A stretch of DNA of 64,000 bases from positions 23,413-87,412 of the forward strand of contig JAEUNO010000014.1 in the NCBI GenBank assembly GCA_016791045.1, in the 5' to 3' direction. The notes under the pieces were generated by a model that had not been told where the DNA came from, ran no database searches, and was given only the letters and a program-made list of their open reading frames with translations. This DNA is from Methyloversatilis sp. GTDB taxonomy: Bacteria; Pseudomonadota; Gammaproteobacteria; Burkholderiales; Rhodocyclaceae. This document shows positions 27,868 to 37,014 of this stretch, piece by piece. The position numbers were made by a program, and so were the translations under genes. The stretch's first letter is position 1. Every line of letters begins with the position of its first letter.

Positions 27868-28250
27868 GGCGATCCACCGATCGCGAATCGGCGCCCTGTA
27901 AGGTGAAGGCGCTGGATCGACGTGGGTATTCGCGATCAATGGATCGCTCCTACAGGTGTTGCACCGGGCGAAGGTGGTAGCGACGGCGATTTCTTGCAGG
28001 AGCGATCCACCGATCGCGAATCGGCGCCCTGCAAGGTGAAGGCGCTGGATCGACGTGGGTATTCGCGACCAATGGATCGCTCCTACAGGTCTTGCACCGG
28101 GCGACGGTGGTCGCGACGGCGATGTCTTGCAGGCGCGATCCACGGATCGCGAATCGGCGCCCTGCAAGGTGAAGGCGCTGGATCGACGCGGGGCATTCGC
28201 GATCAATGGATCGCTCCTACAGGGGGGGCATCAGGTCGCGATCGTCGCGG
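27868..28250. repeat. Repeat array C (three units, 133-bp period, second repeat class)
   Basis: Units starting GATCCACCGATCGCGAATCG occur at 27871, 28004 and 28137 (exact 133-bp spacing; the third copy reads GATCCACGGA). Each continues with GGCGCCCTGCAAGGTGAAG, a spacer, and the opposite palindrome half TTCGCGATCAATGGATCGC followed by TCCTACAGG. The ends resemble the other REP class (GGAGCGA and TCGCTCCTAC) but the hairpin core and period differ. It lies between the convergent phosphatase and pirin genes. Confidence 0.9.
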
Positions 28251-28264
28251 CCTCCGTGCGTGAT

Positions 28265-29146
28265 TCAGCCCGGCAGGGGGATGAATTCCGCATTGTCGTG
28301 TGGCGGCAACGCGATGCGACCGGCCTGCCAGTCGGCCTTGGCCTGGTCGATGCGTTCCTTGCGCGACGACACGAAGTTCCACCAGATGTGTCGCGGGCCG
28401 ACCGGCTCGCCGCCGAGCAGCATGACGGTCGAAGGCTCGACCGCCTGCAGCGAGCCCTTTGCGTCGCGCGCAAGCACGGCCATCTGGCCGGCGGTGAAGG
28501 TGTGGCCGGCGACGTCGATGCTGCCCGACACGACATAGAGGGCCCGCTCGGCATGCGCCTCGGGCAGCGCCAGACGCGCGCCCGGCTGCAGTGCGGCATG
28601 CACGTAGAACAGCGGTGAATGCGTTCTGACCGGGCTGCGCAGGCCGTAGGCCTCGCCTGCGATGAGGCGCATCCAGACGCCGTTATCCTCGGCCACCGGC
28701 AGCGCGTCGGCGGCATAGGTGTCGAACGCCGGATCGCATTCTTCGTCCGTCTCCGGCAAGGCCACCCAGGACTGCAGCAGCTCCAGGCCGCCGCCGGCGA
28801 ATGACGCCGGGTGCTCGAAGCGCTCCGAATGCGAAATGCCGCGCCCGGCGGTCATCCAGTTCACCTCGCCCGGGCGGATCACCTGCGTGACGCCCAGGCT
28901 GTCGCGATGCGTCATCTGACCGCCGAGCAGATAGCTCACCGTCGACAGGCCGATGTGCGGATGCGGTCGCACGTCGGCGGCGCGCACGGCGTCGGCGGCA
29001 ATGGTCAGCGGCCCGGCGTGGTCGAGGAAAATGAAGGGGCCGACCATGCGGTGCTTCGAATACGGCAGCACGCGGCGCACCACGAGGCCATTGCCCAGGT
29101 CGGCGTGGCGCGCGGCGATGACGATTTCGATCGGGCTGTCGTTCAT
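28265..29146 (-). CDS. Pirin family protein
   Basis: Bicupin protein of 293 residues. Metal-site motifs of pirins are present: RPHPHIGLSTVSYLLGG with HRDSLG, then GRGISHSERFE supplying the last His and Glu. C-terminal cupin: HAERALYVVSGSIDVAG and the typical GPRHIWWNFVSSRKERI. Some pirins are quercetin dioxygenases and others are regulators; the substrate cannot be told. The ATG at 29146 fits homology; the upstream extension is not conserved. Confidence 0.92.
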   Translation of the reverse strand: MNDSPIEIVIAARHADLGNGLVVRRVLPYSKHRMVGPFIFLDHAGPLTIAADAVRAADVRPHPHIGLSTVSYLLGGQMTHRDSLGVTQVIRPGEVNWMTAGRGISHSERFEHPASFAGGGLELLQSWVALPETDEECDPAFDTYAADALPVAEDNGVWMRLIAGEAYGLRSPVRTHSPLFYVHAALQPGARLALPEAHAERALYVVSGSIDVAGHTFTAGQMAVLARDAKGSLQAVEPSTVMLLGGEPVGPRHIWWNFVSSRKERIDQAKADWQAGRIALPPHDNAEFIPLPG

Positions 29147-29290
29147 GGGGGGGGTCCGGAAGGCGTGTCGAAGGCGGATGGTAGGTCGGCCCGCGGGCGC
29201 CGTGTTACATCCGGACATGCTTCAGCGTGAAATGCATCGCGACATTCCGGGTCCATCAGCCACATGCCTACAAAAACGGGAGGACTCAGC

Positions 29291-30082
29291 ATGAACACAT
29301 GGACAAAGGGCGCGCTGGTCATCGTGGCAGTGGCCGGCGCGGCTGCGCTGTATACATATATGCAGAAGGAATCGACGATTGCCGATTCATCGCCGGTGGC
29401 GGTGGCGCCGCCAGCCGAACCTGCGCCGTCGGAAACGCCGGTCGAGGTGCCGAATTATCCGATCGCACCGCCGCCCGACGCGGCTCCGGCGTCACCCGAT
29501 GCCGCCCCGGTTGACAGCGACGCCGTGATGCGCAACGGACTGGCTGGCCTGTTCGGCGCCGCGTTCGACAAGTACTTCAGCTCGACCGACATCGTGCGGC
29601 GCATCGTCGTGACCATCGACAACCTGCCGCGCGAACGGGTGACGCGGCGGCTGATGCCGGTCAAACCGGTGCCCGGTGGACCCGTGACCGCGGGCAGCGG
29701 CGACACGCTGACGCTCGACGCCGCCAATGGCGCGCGCTACGACGTGTATGTGCAGCTGGCCGACATGGTACCCACCGCGCAACTGGTTGATCTGTACGTG
29801 CGCCACTACCCGATGTTCCAGCAGCAGTACGTCGAGCTGGGCTACCCGAATGGCTATTTCAACAACCGCCTGGTCGAAGTGATCGACCACCTGCTCGCCA
29901 CGCCGGTCGTGCCCACACCGATCCGGTTGAAGCAGCCCAAGGTGCTCTACACCTTTGCCGACCCGGAACTGGAAAAGCTGTCGGAGGGGCAGAAAATCAT
30001 GCTGCGCATGGGGGAAGCCAACGCGGAACGCGTCCGCGCCAAGCTCACCGACATCCGCGCCGCCGTGACGCGCCAGCCCTGA
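29291..30082 (+). CDS. DUF3014-type membrane-anchored protein
   Basis: 263-residue protein with one N-terminal membrane helix (GALVIVAVAGAAALYTYM), a Pro/Ala-rich periplasmic linker (about 30-80) and a conserved C-terminal domain: FSSTDIVRRIVVTIDNLPR, YVRHYPMFQQQYVELGYPNG, FNNRLVEVIDHLLATP. The order matches DUF3014; function is unknown. GGGAGGACTCAGC immediately before the ATG at 29291 decides the start. REP array D begins 25 bases after its stop. Confidence 0.8.
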   Translation: MNTWTKGALVIVAVAGAAALYTYMQKESTIADSSPVAVAPPAEPAPSETPVEVPNYPIAPPPDAAPASPDAAPVDSDAVMRNGLAGLFGAAFDKYFSSTDIVRRIVVTIDNLPRERVTRRLMPVKPVPGGPVTAGSGDTLTLDAANGARYDVYVQLADMVPTAQLVDLYVRHYPMFQQQYVELGYPNGYFNNRLVEVIDHLLATPVVPTPIRLKQPKVLYTFADPELEKLSEGQKIMLRMGEANAERVRAKLTDIRAAVTRQP

Positions 30083-30106
30083 GCGAGCCCACAAAAGCCG
30101 CGCTGC

Positions 30107-31425
30107 CCCTGTAGGAGCGACCCCCGGTCGCGATTGGTGCGTCGATCGTGCGCCGGCACTTGTTCAGAGGGCGGGATCGCGAGCAGGGCTCGCTCCTGCA
30201 AAGACCGCGCTGCCCCCGTAGGAGCGACCCCCGGTCGCGATCAGCGCGTCGATCGTGCGCCGGCGCGTGTTTGGAGGGCGTAATCGCGAGCGGGGCTCGC
30301 TCCTACAAGAACGTGCCGCACCTGTAGGAGCGACCCCCGGTCGCGATTGGTGCGTCGATCATGCGCCGGCACGTGTTTGGAGGGCGGACGCGCGAGCGGG
30401 GCTCGCTCCTGCAAACACCGCGCTGCCCCGGTAGGAGCGACCCCCGGTCGCGATCGGTGCGTCGATCGTGCGCCGGCACGTGTTTGGAGGGCGGAATCGC
30501 GAGCGGGGCTCGCTCCTGCAAAAACCGCGCTGCCCCTGTAGGAGCGACCCCCGGTCGCGATTGGCGCGTCGATCGTGCGCCGGCACGTGTTTGGAGGGTG
30601 GAATCGCGAGCGGGGCTCGCTCCTACAAGAACGTGCCGCACCTGTAGGAGCGACCCCCGGTCGCGATCAGCGCGTCGATCGTGCGCCGGCACGTGTTCAG
30701 AGGGCGTAATCGCGAGCTGGGCTCGCTCCTACAAGAACGTGCTGCCCCTGTAGGAGCGACCCCCGGTCGCGATCCGCGCGTCGATCATGCGCCGGTGCGT
30801 GTTTGGAGGACGGAATCGCGAGCAGGGCTCGCTCCTACAAGAACGTGCGACCCCTGTAGGAGCGACCCCCGGTCGCGATTGGCGCGTCGATCGTGCGCCG
30901 GCGCGTGTTTGGAGGGCGGGATCGCGAGCGGGGCTCGCTCCTACAAAAACCGCGCTGCCCCTGTAGGAGCGACCCCCGGTCGCGATCGGTGCGTTGATCG
31001 TGCGCCGGCGCGTGTTCAGAAGGTGGGATCGCGAGCGAGGCTCGCTCCTACAGGGACGGTGCCTCGGCTGTAGGAGCGACCCCCGGTCGCGATGCGCGCG
31101 TCGATCAACCGCCGGCGCGTGTTAGGAGGGGGGAATCGCGAGCGGGGCTCGCTCCTGCAAGAACGTGCTGCCCCTGTAGGAGCGACCCCCGGTCGCGATT
31201 GGTGCGTCGATCGTGCGCTGGTGCGTGTTCAGGGGGACGGAATCGCGAGCGGGGCTCGCTCCTACAAGAACGTGCGACCCCTGTAGGAGCGACCCCCGGT
31301 CGCGATTGGCGCGTCGATTGTGCGCCGGTGCGTGTTCGGAGGGTGGAATCGCGAGCAGGGCTCGCTCCTACAAAAGCCGTGCTGCCCCTGTGGGAGCGGA
31401 CGCCGTCCGCAATTCGCACATCGGT
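30107..31425. repeat. REP array D (13 units, largest array, 106.6-bp period)
   Basis: Units start at 30111, 30218, 30324, 30431, 30538, 30644, 30750, 30856, 30963, 31070, 31176 and 31283, with a degenerate thirteenth at 31390 (GTGGGAGCGGACGCCGTCCG). All spacings are 106-107. Each unit holds two opposed hairpins (GCGACC-CCC-GGTCGC and GCGAGC-GGG-GCTCGC) and a conserved spacer containing GCGTCGATCGTGCGCCGG. Changes between units are mostly in the spacer (GGCGCG/GGTGCG/AGCGCG). It lies between two same-strand genes. Open frames crossing it are artefacts. Confidence 0.95.
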
Positions 31426-31490
31426 CACGTAACGTTGTGCACGGCGACTGTTCGTTAAGCTGCACCTTTCGAATCTGGCTGGAGACGGCG

Positions 31491-32210
31491 ATGCATGACG
31501 TGAAGGCGCTGGTATTCGATGTGTTCGGCACGCTGGTCGACTGGCGCACGGCGATCGCGCGCGAGGCGGAAATGCTGCTCGGGCGAGCCGGCATCGACGT
31601 GGACGGGCCGGCGCTGGCGGATGCCTGGCGCGCGGAATACCAGCCGGCGATGGAAGAGGTCAGGGCGGGCCGGTTGCCCTTCATGAAGCTCGACGCGCTG
31701 CACCGGCGCAATCTCGACATCGTGCTGACCGCGTTCGGCGCCGAGCGCGCAGACGAGGCTACGCGACATGCACTCACGCTGGCCTGGCACCGTCTCGACG
31801 CCTGGCCCGACGTGGCCGCCGGGCTTGCCGCACTGCGCCCGCATTACCGGCTCGCGCCGTGTTCCAACGGCCACATCGCGCTGATGGTCGATCTGGCGCG
31901 ACGCAACGACTTCCCGTGGGACGCCATCACCGGCGCCGAACTGGCGCGCGACTACAAGCCCAAGGCCATCGTCTACCGCTCGGCCGCCGACGCCTTCGAC
32001 CTCGCCCCCGGACAGACGATGATGGTCGCCGCCCATTCGTCCGACCTGGCCGGTGCCGCGGCCGCCGGGTTGCGTACCGCCTTCATCGCCCGCCCGGACG
32101 AGCACGGCCCGGGACGTGGCGAATCGAAACCCGGGGTGCCGGTGGATATCGCGGTCGACAGCGTCATCGAACTCGCACACGCGCTGCAAGGCGCCGTCAG
32201 GTCGCGCTGA
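31491..32210 (+). CDS. Haloacid dehalogenase type II-like HAD hydrolase
   Basis: HAD-superfamily hydrolase resembling (S)-2-haloacid dehalogenases. Motif I VFDVFGTLVDWR with nucleophile Asp10; motif II APCSNGHIALM; Lys in DYKPKAIVY; motif IV MVAAHSSDLAGAAAAGLRTAF. 239 residues fits. GGAGACGGCG directly precedes the ATG. Its substrate could be a haloacid or another small acid. The 3' end overlaps the convergent nuclease gene by 14 bases. Confidence 0.88.
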   Translation: MHDVKALVFDVFGTLVDWRTAIAREAEMLLGRAGIDVDGPALADAWRAEYQPAMEEVRAGRLPFMKLDALHRRNLDIVLTAFGAERADEATRHALTLAWHRLDAWPDVAAGLAALRPHYRLAPCSNGHIALMVDLARRNDFPWDAITGAELARDYKPKAIVYRSAADAFDLAPGQTMMVAAHSSDLAGAAAAGLRTAFIARPDEHGPGRGESKPGVPVDIAVDSVIELAHALQGAVRSR

Positions 32211-33231
32211 CCGCGGCCGCTGCATCGTCCCGACGCATGCCGAGGCGCTGACGGCAGCGCGGATAGGCCGTGCAGCCCCAGAAATCGGGACGCCCCTCGC
32301 GTCCCGCGACGGCCTTCATCTTCTGTCCGCATTTCGGGCAGGTCGGCGTGCCGTAGTCGCCGGCGGTGGCAAAGCGCAGCAGTGCTTCGGCAGAGGCGGC
32401 GGGCAGACGATTGATCATCATCAGGAACATGTCGCCATCGATCAGCGTGATGCGGTTGCTGCGCGCGAACGCCCTGGCGTCGTCGGAAAACCGGCTGCTC
32501 GTCATGAAGAAGGCCTTGGCGACCTTTTCATGCGTCATGACGCCGAGCAGTTCGCGCACCGGCTTCACGCCGACGAAACGTTCGCCCCAGGCCTTGCACT
32601 GCACGATCGAGGTGGCGCGGTCCGAGTCGTCCTGGAACAGGCGGACGTCGATGCCGCCGTCCGGGCCGAGCGGCGTGGTGACGCTCCGGACGCCCTTGAT
32701 TTCGTAGAACTTCTGGCACAGGTCTTCGAAGCGCTTCCACTCGATGGCGCGCATCAGTTCGATCGACCACGCCTCGGTGGAGGGCGCAGCAGAAGATGAG
32801 GGTGAGGATGCCGGCGCGGGCGACGGCGCTGCACCTGGCGCAGCCGCGCGGGCGCCCGGCGCACCGACCGCCTCCGGCCCCGACACGGATCCGGAGCGGT
32901 TCGAGGCCACGCCATCGGCGGGCGCACGCCTCGGCCGCGATGCCCGGTCTGCCGGTTCGGGCGATGGTGCCGCGCCGGCGCGCATCACGACCGTCTTCAC
33001 GAACACGAGCGCGCCGAGCAGGAAGCAGATGCCGGCAAGCAGCCAGGCCATGTTCGACAGCGCCGTCGCAACGGTCGTGAGGATGGGGTTGTCCTTCCAC
33101 ATCGAAGGCAGGATCTGCTTGAAGCCGACGAGGATGGCGACGCCGAAGATCACGCTGACGTACCAGGGCGAATCGAGCAGCAGCGCGACCAGACCTGTGT
33201 CCTTGTTTCTGCGGCGGCGTTGGCTGGCCAT
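32197..33231 (-). CDS. Membrane-anchored Mrr-like restriction endonuclease with zinc ribbon
   Basis: 344 residues. Two N-terminal membrane helices (WYVSVIFGVAILVGF; MAWLLAGICFLLGALVFV), an Ala/Pro/Ser-rich linker (about 85-145), an Mrr/PD-(D/E)xK nuclease domain (FEDLCQKFYEIKG, then GPDGGIDVRL and IVQCKAWGERFVGVKPVREL) and a C-terminal topoisomerase-type zinc finger (CPKCGQKM, then WGCTAYPRCRQ). The QxK active site is the Mrr form. AGGATACTC precedes the ATG. Membrane attachment suggests a role at the envelope, possibly against incoming DNA. Confidence 0.87.
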   Translation of the reverse strand: MASQRRRRNKDTGLVALLLDSPWYVSVIFGVAILVGFKQILPSMWKDNPILTTVATALSNMAWLLAGICFLLGALVFVKTVVMRAGAAPSPEPADRASRPRRAPADGVASNRSGSVSGPEAVGAPGARAAAPGAAPSPAPASSPSSSAAPSTEAWSIELMRAIEWKRFEDLCQKFYEIKGVRSVTTPLGPDGGIDVRLFQDDSDRATSIVQCKAWGERFVGVKPVRELLGVMTHEKVAKAFFMTSSRFSDDARAFARSNRITLIDGDMFLMMINRLPAASAEALLRFATAGDYGTPTCPKCGQKMKAVAGREGRPDFWGCTAYPRCRQRLGMRRDDAAAAVSAT

Positions 33232-33493
33232 GAGTATCCTTTCGCATGCAATGGGAAAAGCCGGATGGAATACTACATCGTCAAGTCGATGCGGCCGGGG
33301 GATGACTGCCCGCATGTGGTCAGGCGGTGGCCGGTGCCGCGCGACGGCCGACGGTTGCACGACGGGGCGCACCGTCCCGCGGCGCTGCAGCATGCGGTGC
33401 TTTTTCGCTGCGCTACACTGCGCCGGGCAGTCAATTCGAGCGGAGCGCGGCACGCATGAGGCGATTCGGAGGTTTGCACCTGAAGGCGGCGCG
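33232..33493. other. Divergent intergenic region
   Basis: 262-base gap between the divergent nuclease gene and the MoxR/VWA cluster. A plus-strand ORF at 33265-33459 begins MEYYIVKSMRPGDDCPHVV and then becomes Arg/His-rich; it resembles no family and is probably not coding. Promoters for both directions should lie here but no clear hexamers are visible. Confidence 0.4.
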
Positions 33494-34498
33494 ATGACGA
33501 CGGCACCGCTGTCGCACCACGACATCCTCGCGCTGGTCGAGCCTTTCGTCCGGCGCGGGCGGCCGGTCGATCTGCCTGCGAGCGACCGGCTCAGGCGGCA
33601 GCTGGTGTTCCGGCCGGTCACGCATGGCGACGGGGCGCCCGGCGGCGCATCGCTGGTCGAGGTGCTGAAGCTCGACCAGCCCGCCGCCGATCGCTACCGG
33701 CTGACCCGTACGCTGACGCATGCCTCGGGTGTCGCGGCCCGGCTGGTGGCGGAGGGCGCGCCGCCGGGCGAGCTGCTGGCGCGTGTCGAGGCGATCGACG
33801 TGCAGCGGCAGTTCCGCGCGATCGGGCGCTTCGTCATCGGGTTGTCGTACCGGCTTGGCGGTGGCGACGGGCTGTGGCGCGACGACACGGCCGTCGATGC
33901 GCCGGTGCTGACCGACGCCGACGTGCGCGGGGCCGGTGTCGCACTGACGATGGAGGTGTCGTCGGTCAAGGGCGTACCGGCCGAACTGAAACTGGCCGAG
34001 GGCGGCGAGGGCGCGGTCGAACTGCCCGACGATCTGCTGGCGGTGCTCGGCCGTGACTGGGACTGCTTTCGCCGCAGTCTGACCGACGAGGGCGGCTGGC
34101 GCGGCACGGTGCGGCTGCGCGGGCGGGGTGTGGCGCGCAGTGCCGATGCCGAACGCAAGCTCGAACAGACGGTGGCCCATCTCGACCGCACGATGTCGCG
34201 GCCGCCCGATGCCTTCCACGCCGACTGGCGCGCGGCGCGCTGGGGCGTGTTCCTGCGCCGCACGATTCCGGTGGCGACCTGCGTCGGGCTGATCCTCGCG
34301 GCGGCGGCCGTGCCGTATTTCGGCATTTCGGAAGATTCGGTCATCCACATGCTGCTGTTCAATTCGCCGCCGCTGCTGCTGGTGCTGTTTTTCAGCATGC
34401 GGGAAATGCCGCGCATCGAACTGCCGCCGTTGCCGCGCCGTCTGAGTGCTGCGGCGTGGCGTGCGCCGTCATCCGTGCAAGCGGTGCCGATCCACTGA
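33494..34498 (+). CDS. Hypothetical protein with two C-terminal membrane helices, first gene of MoxR/VWA cluster
   Basis: 334 residues, no family recognised. A soluble N-terminal part (about 1-255), with a central strand-rich segment ALTMEVSSVKGVPAELKLA and then GTVRLRGRGVARSADAERKL, is followed by two membrane helices (TIPVATCVGLILAAAAVPYF and HMLLFNSPPLLLVLFFSM). The tail is short and cytoplasmic. It sits 25 bases upstream of the MoxR ATPase gene, so it is likely a membrane partner of the ATPase/VWA pair. Confidence 0.7.
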   Translation: MTTAPLSHHDILALVEPFVRRGRPVDLPASDRLRRQLVFRPVTHGDGAPGGASLVEVLKLDQPAADRYRLTRTLTHASGVAARLVAEGAPPGELLARVEAIDVQRQFRAIGRFVIGLSYRLGGGDGLWRDDTAVDAPVLTDADVRGAGVALTMEVSSVKGVPAELKLAEGGEGAVELPDDLLAVLGRDWDCFRRSLTDEGGWRGTVRLRGRGVARSADAERKLEQTVAHLDRTMSRPPDAFHADWRAARWGVFLRRTIPVATCVGLILAAAAVPYFGISEDSVIHMLLFNSPPLLLVLFFSMREMPRIELPPLPRRLSAAAWRAPSSVQAVPIH

Positions 34499-34523
34499 GG
34501 TTTCCAGGTTCAAGCGAGGTTCG

Positions 34524-35621
34524 ATGTCTGCCAATCCGATGAACATCCCGCCGGTGTCGGTGGCGGCCGCCAAGGCGGCGCTGATCGAACAGTTCGCCGA
34601 CCCGCTGCTGCGCCGGCGCGCGACCATGCTGTGGGGCTCGCGCGGGGTCGGCAAGTCGTCGGTGGTGCGTCAGGTGGCGGCGCACTTCGGGGTGCCGCTG
34701 GTCGATCTGCGCCTGACCACGATCGAGCCGGTGGATATCCGCGGTGCCATCTATGCCGACGAGGTGCAGGGCAAGACGGTGTGGTTTCCGCCCGAGTTCC
34801 TGCCCGCCGCCGACGCGCCCGACGGCATCCTGTTTCTCGACGAACTGACCGCGGCCGACCAGCGGCTGCAGATTTCCGCCTATTCGCTGATTCTCGACCG
34901 GCGCGTCGGCAACTACCGGCTGCCCGACGGCTGGCAGGTGATCGCCGCCGGCAATGCGAGCTTTCACGGCGCGGTGTGCCATGACATGGGCACCGCTCTG
35001 GCCGACCGCATGTTCCACTTCAACGTGCAGACGGTGATCGACGCCTTCCTGTCGCACGCGCTGGCCATGGGTTTCGCGCCGGAGGTGATGGCCTATCTGA
35101 AGGTGCGGCCGGACAAGCTCGACGACACGCAGGCGCAGCTTGCGAACGACTATCTGATCGGCGCCAGCCCGCGCGGCTGGGAAGACATTTCGAATGTGCT
35201 GAAGTCGGGCGTGTCCGAAACGGCGCAGCGGCTGTTCGTGCAGGGCCGCATCGGCGCGGCGAACGCGGCCGAGTTCTTCGGCGTGCTGCGCGAACTGCGC
35301 GCCGGTGCAGACGTGATGCGCCTGCTCGACACGCCGCGTGGCCCGGCCACCGCTGCGCTGCTGCCGCAGACGCTCGACGGCCTGTACGGCCTGATCTACG
35401 GCCTGCTTGCCGCCTGCACCGATGCGCCGCGCATGACGCGCGGGCTCGACATCATCGACCAGCTGCCGGATATCCGGGGCGCGGTGCCGCTGCCGATCCG
35501 CGAGGCGCAGACGCTGGCGATGGAACTGCTGATGCAGAAGGCGCTGGAAGGCGATCTGGCGGCAGCCATCCTCGACAGCCCGGCCTACCGGCGCTATGTC
35601 GACCAGCGCCGCGATGCCTGA
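34524..35621 (+). CDS. MoxR-type AAA+ ATPase
   Basis: 365-residue AAA+ ATPase. Walker A GSRGVGKSS, Walker B ILFLDELTAAD, sensor-type VIAAGNAS and an arginine-finger region near DMGTALADRMFHF. MoxR ATPases act as chaperones that remodel or insert metals into partner proteins, usually together with a VWA-domain protein. The ATG at 34524 is preferred over an upstream in-frame ATG inside the previous gene. The 3' end overlaps the next gene, a strong sign of a functional pair. Confidence 0.9.
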   Translation: MSANPMNIPPVSVAAAKAALIEQFADPLLRRRATMLWGSRGVGKSSVVRQVAAHFGVPLVDLRLTTIEPVDIRGAIYADEVQGKTVWFPPEFLPAADAPDGILFLDELTAADQRLQISAYSLILDRRVGNYRLPDGWQVIAAGNASFHGAVCHDMGTALADRMFHFNVQTVIDAFLSHALAMGFAPEVMAYLKVRPDKLDDTQAQLANDYLIGASPRGWEDISNVLKSGVSETAQRLFVQGRIGAANAAEFFGVLRELRAGADVMRLLDTPRGPATAALLPQTLDGLYGLIYGLLAACTDAPRMTRGLDIIDQLPDIRGAVPLPIREAQTLAMELLMQKALEGDLAAAILDSPAYRRYVDQRRDA

Positions 35622-36993
35622 GGCCGCCTCGTCGGCGAGCCACTCGCTGTACATCCATCGCGGTACGCGCGCGGTGCAGCGCATGGTCGAGTTCGCGCCA
35701 GCCACCGGCGGGCTGGCGCTGTGGGTGCGCCATCGCGACCTGCCGGCCGATGCCGACACCACGCCGGCGCCGCTCACCACCGACGGCCACACCATCTTCT
35801 ACGGTGCCGCTTTCGAGCGGCTGACTATCGAGGAACAGGCCGCTCGCGTGGCGCACGAGGTGCTGCACATCGCGCTGCGCCACCCGCAGCGCTTCGTCGA
35901 ACTGCAGCAGGTGCTCGGCGACGCCGACCTGCAGCTGTTCAACCTGTGTGCCGACGCGCTGATCAACAGCGCGCTGTCGCATCTCGAATGGCTGCGTCAG
36001 CCGGCCACTGCCGTGCAGCTCGACCGCCTGCTGACGACCGTGCTGGGCATCGACCAGCCGGTCGAGAAATCGCTGCTGGAATGGGATGTCGAGCGCCTGT
36101 ACCGGGCCATCGACGACCGCCGGCCGCCGCCGTCGGGCGGGCGCAGCCGTACGCCGCGCCAGCACGGCGGCCAGGACGCCGACACGGCGGGCGGCGCGAG
36201 CACGCCTGCACCGCAGGCGGATGGCACGCAAGCCGCTGCGCGACCCGATGGCCCGAAGTCGGGCCGGGTCAGGGTGCTCGGCTGCGAGTCGGAACGCGAC
36301 CTGGTACCCGGCCCCGACACGCGCGGCCCGCCGGAGGCGGAAGCGGAGCAGGCGCGCGAGTGGAGCGAGCGGCTGATCCGCGGCCATGCCAACGACGGCG
36401 CGCATTCGATGCTGCGCACCTTGATCGCCGATCTGCCGCGCAGCCGCACGCCGTGGGAACAGGTGCTGCGCACCCGGCTCGCGCGCAGCCTGTCGCCGAA
36501 GCGCGACCTGTCTTGGTCGCGGCCGTCGCGTTCCTATATCGCCAATCAGGGTCGCGCCGGCCCGCGCCATCGCATGCCGTGGGAACCGGGCTTCAGCGCT
36601 GCGAAGACCGTGCCGCGGCTGGCGCTGATCGTCGATGTGTCGGGCTCGATCGACGATGCACTGATGGCCCGTTTCACGCGCGAGATCGAAGCCATCAGCC
36701 GCCGGCTCGAAGCGGGCCTGGTACTCATCATCGGTGACGACCGGGTGCAGCGCGTCGATCAGTTCGCCGCCGGGCGTGCCGATCTGGGGGGTCTCACCTT
36801 CACCGGCGGGGGCGGCACCGACTTCACGCCGCTGCTCGAAGAAGCCGATCGTCACCGGCCGGACATCGCCGTCGTACTGACCGACCTCGACGGCCCGGCG
36901 CGCTTCCGGCCGCGCTGGCCCGTGCTGTGGGCGGTGCCCGAAGCCGCGCGGCGCGCGCACGTGCCGTTCGGCCGTCTGCTGCAACTGGACTGA
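35596..36993 (+). CDS. VWA-like protein with putative metallopeptidase domain (DUF2201)
   Basis: 465 residues. N-terminal metallopeptidase-like domain with HEVLHIALRHPQRF (HExxH plus downstream His), a hydrophilic linker (about 170-240), and a C-terminal VWA-like domain (KTVPRLALIVDVSGSIDDAL, TFTGGGGTDFTPLLEEA, VVLTDLDGPA) with a MIDAS-like DVSGS. This two-domain layout matches DUF2201 proteins, the standard partners of MoxR ATPases. Start overlaps the ATPase gene by 26 bases; an ATG at 35614 is an alternative. Confidence 0.88.
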   Translation: MSTSAAMPEAASSASHSLYIHRGTRAVQRMVEFAPATGGLALWVRHRDLPADADTTPAPLTTDGHTIFYGAAFERLTIEEQAARVAHEVLHIALRHPQRFVELQQVLGDADLQLFNLCADALINSALSHLEWLRQPATAVQLDRLLTTVLGIDQPVEKSLLEWDVERLYRAIDDRRPPPSGGRSRTPRQHGGQDADTAGGASTPAPQADGTQAAARPDGPKSGRVRVLGCESERDLVPGPDTRGPPEAEAEQAREWSERLIRGHANDGAHSMLRTLIADLPRSRTPWEQVLRTRLARSLSPKRDLSWSRPSRSYIANQGRAGPRHRMPWEPGFSAAKTVPRLALIVDVSGSIDDALMARFTREIEAISRRLEAGLVLIIGDDRVQRVDQFAAGRADLGGLTFTGGGGTDFTPLLEEADRHRPDIAVVLTDLDGPARFRPRWPVLWAVPEAARRAHVPFGRLLQLD

Positions 36994-37014
36994 TCGCCGA
37001 TCGGCGGGGGCGCG

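Noticed and set aside
30107-31425. CRISPR array
   Set aside because: The repeated unit is over 100 bp with two opposed palindromes and conserved spacers; the intervening sequence is not unique and no cas genes are present.
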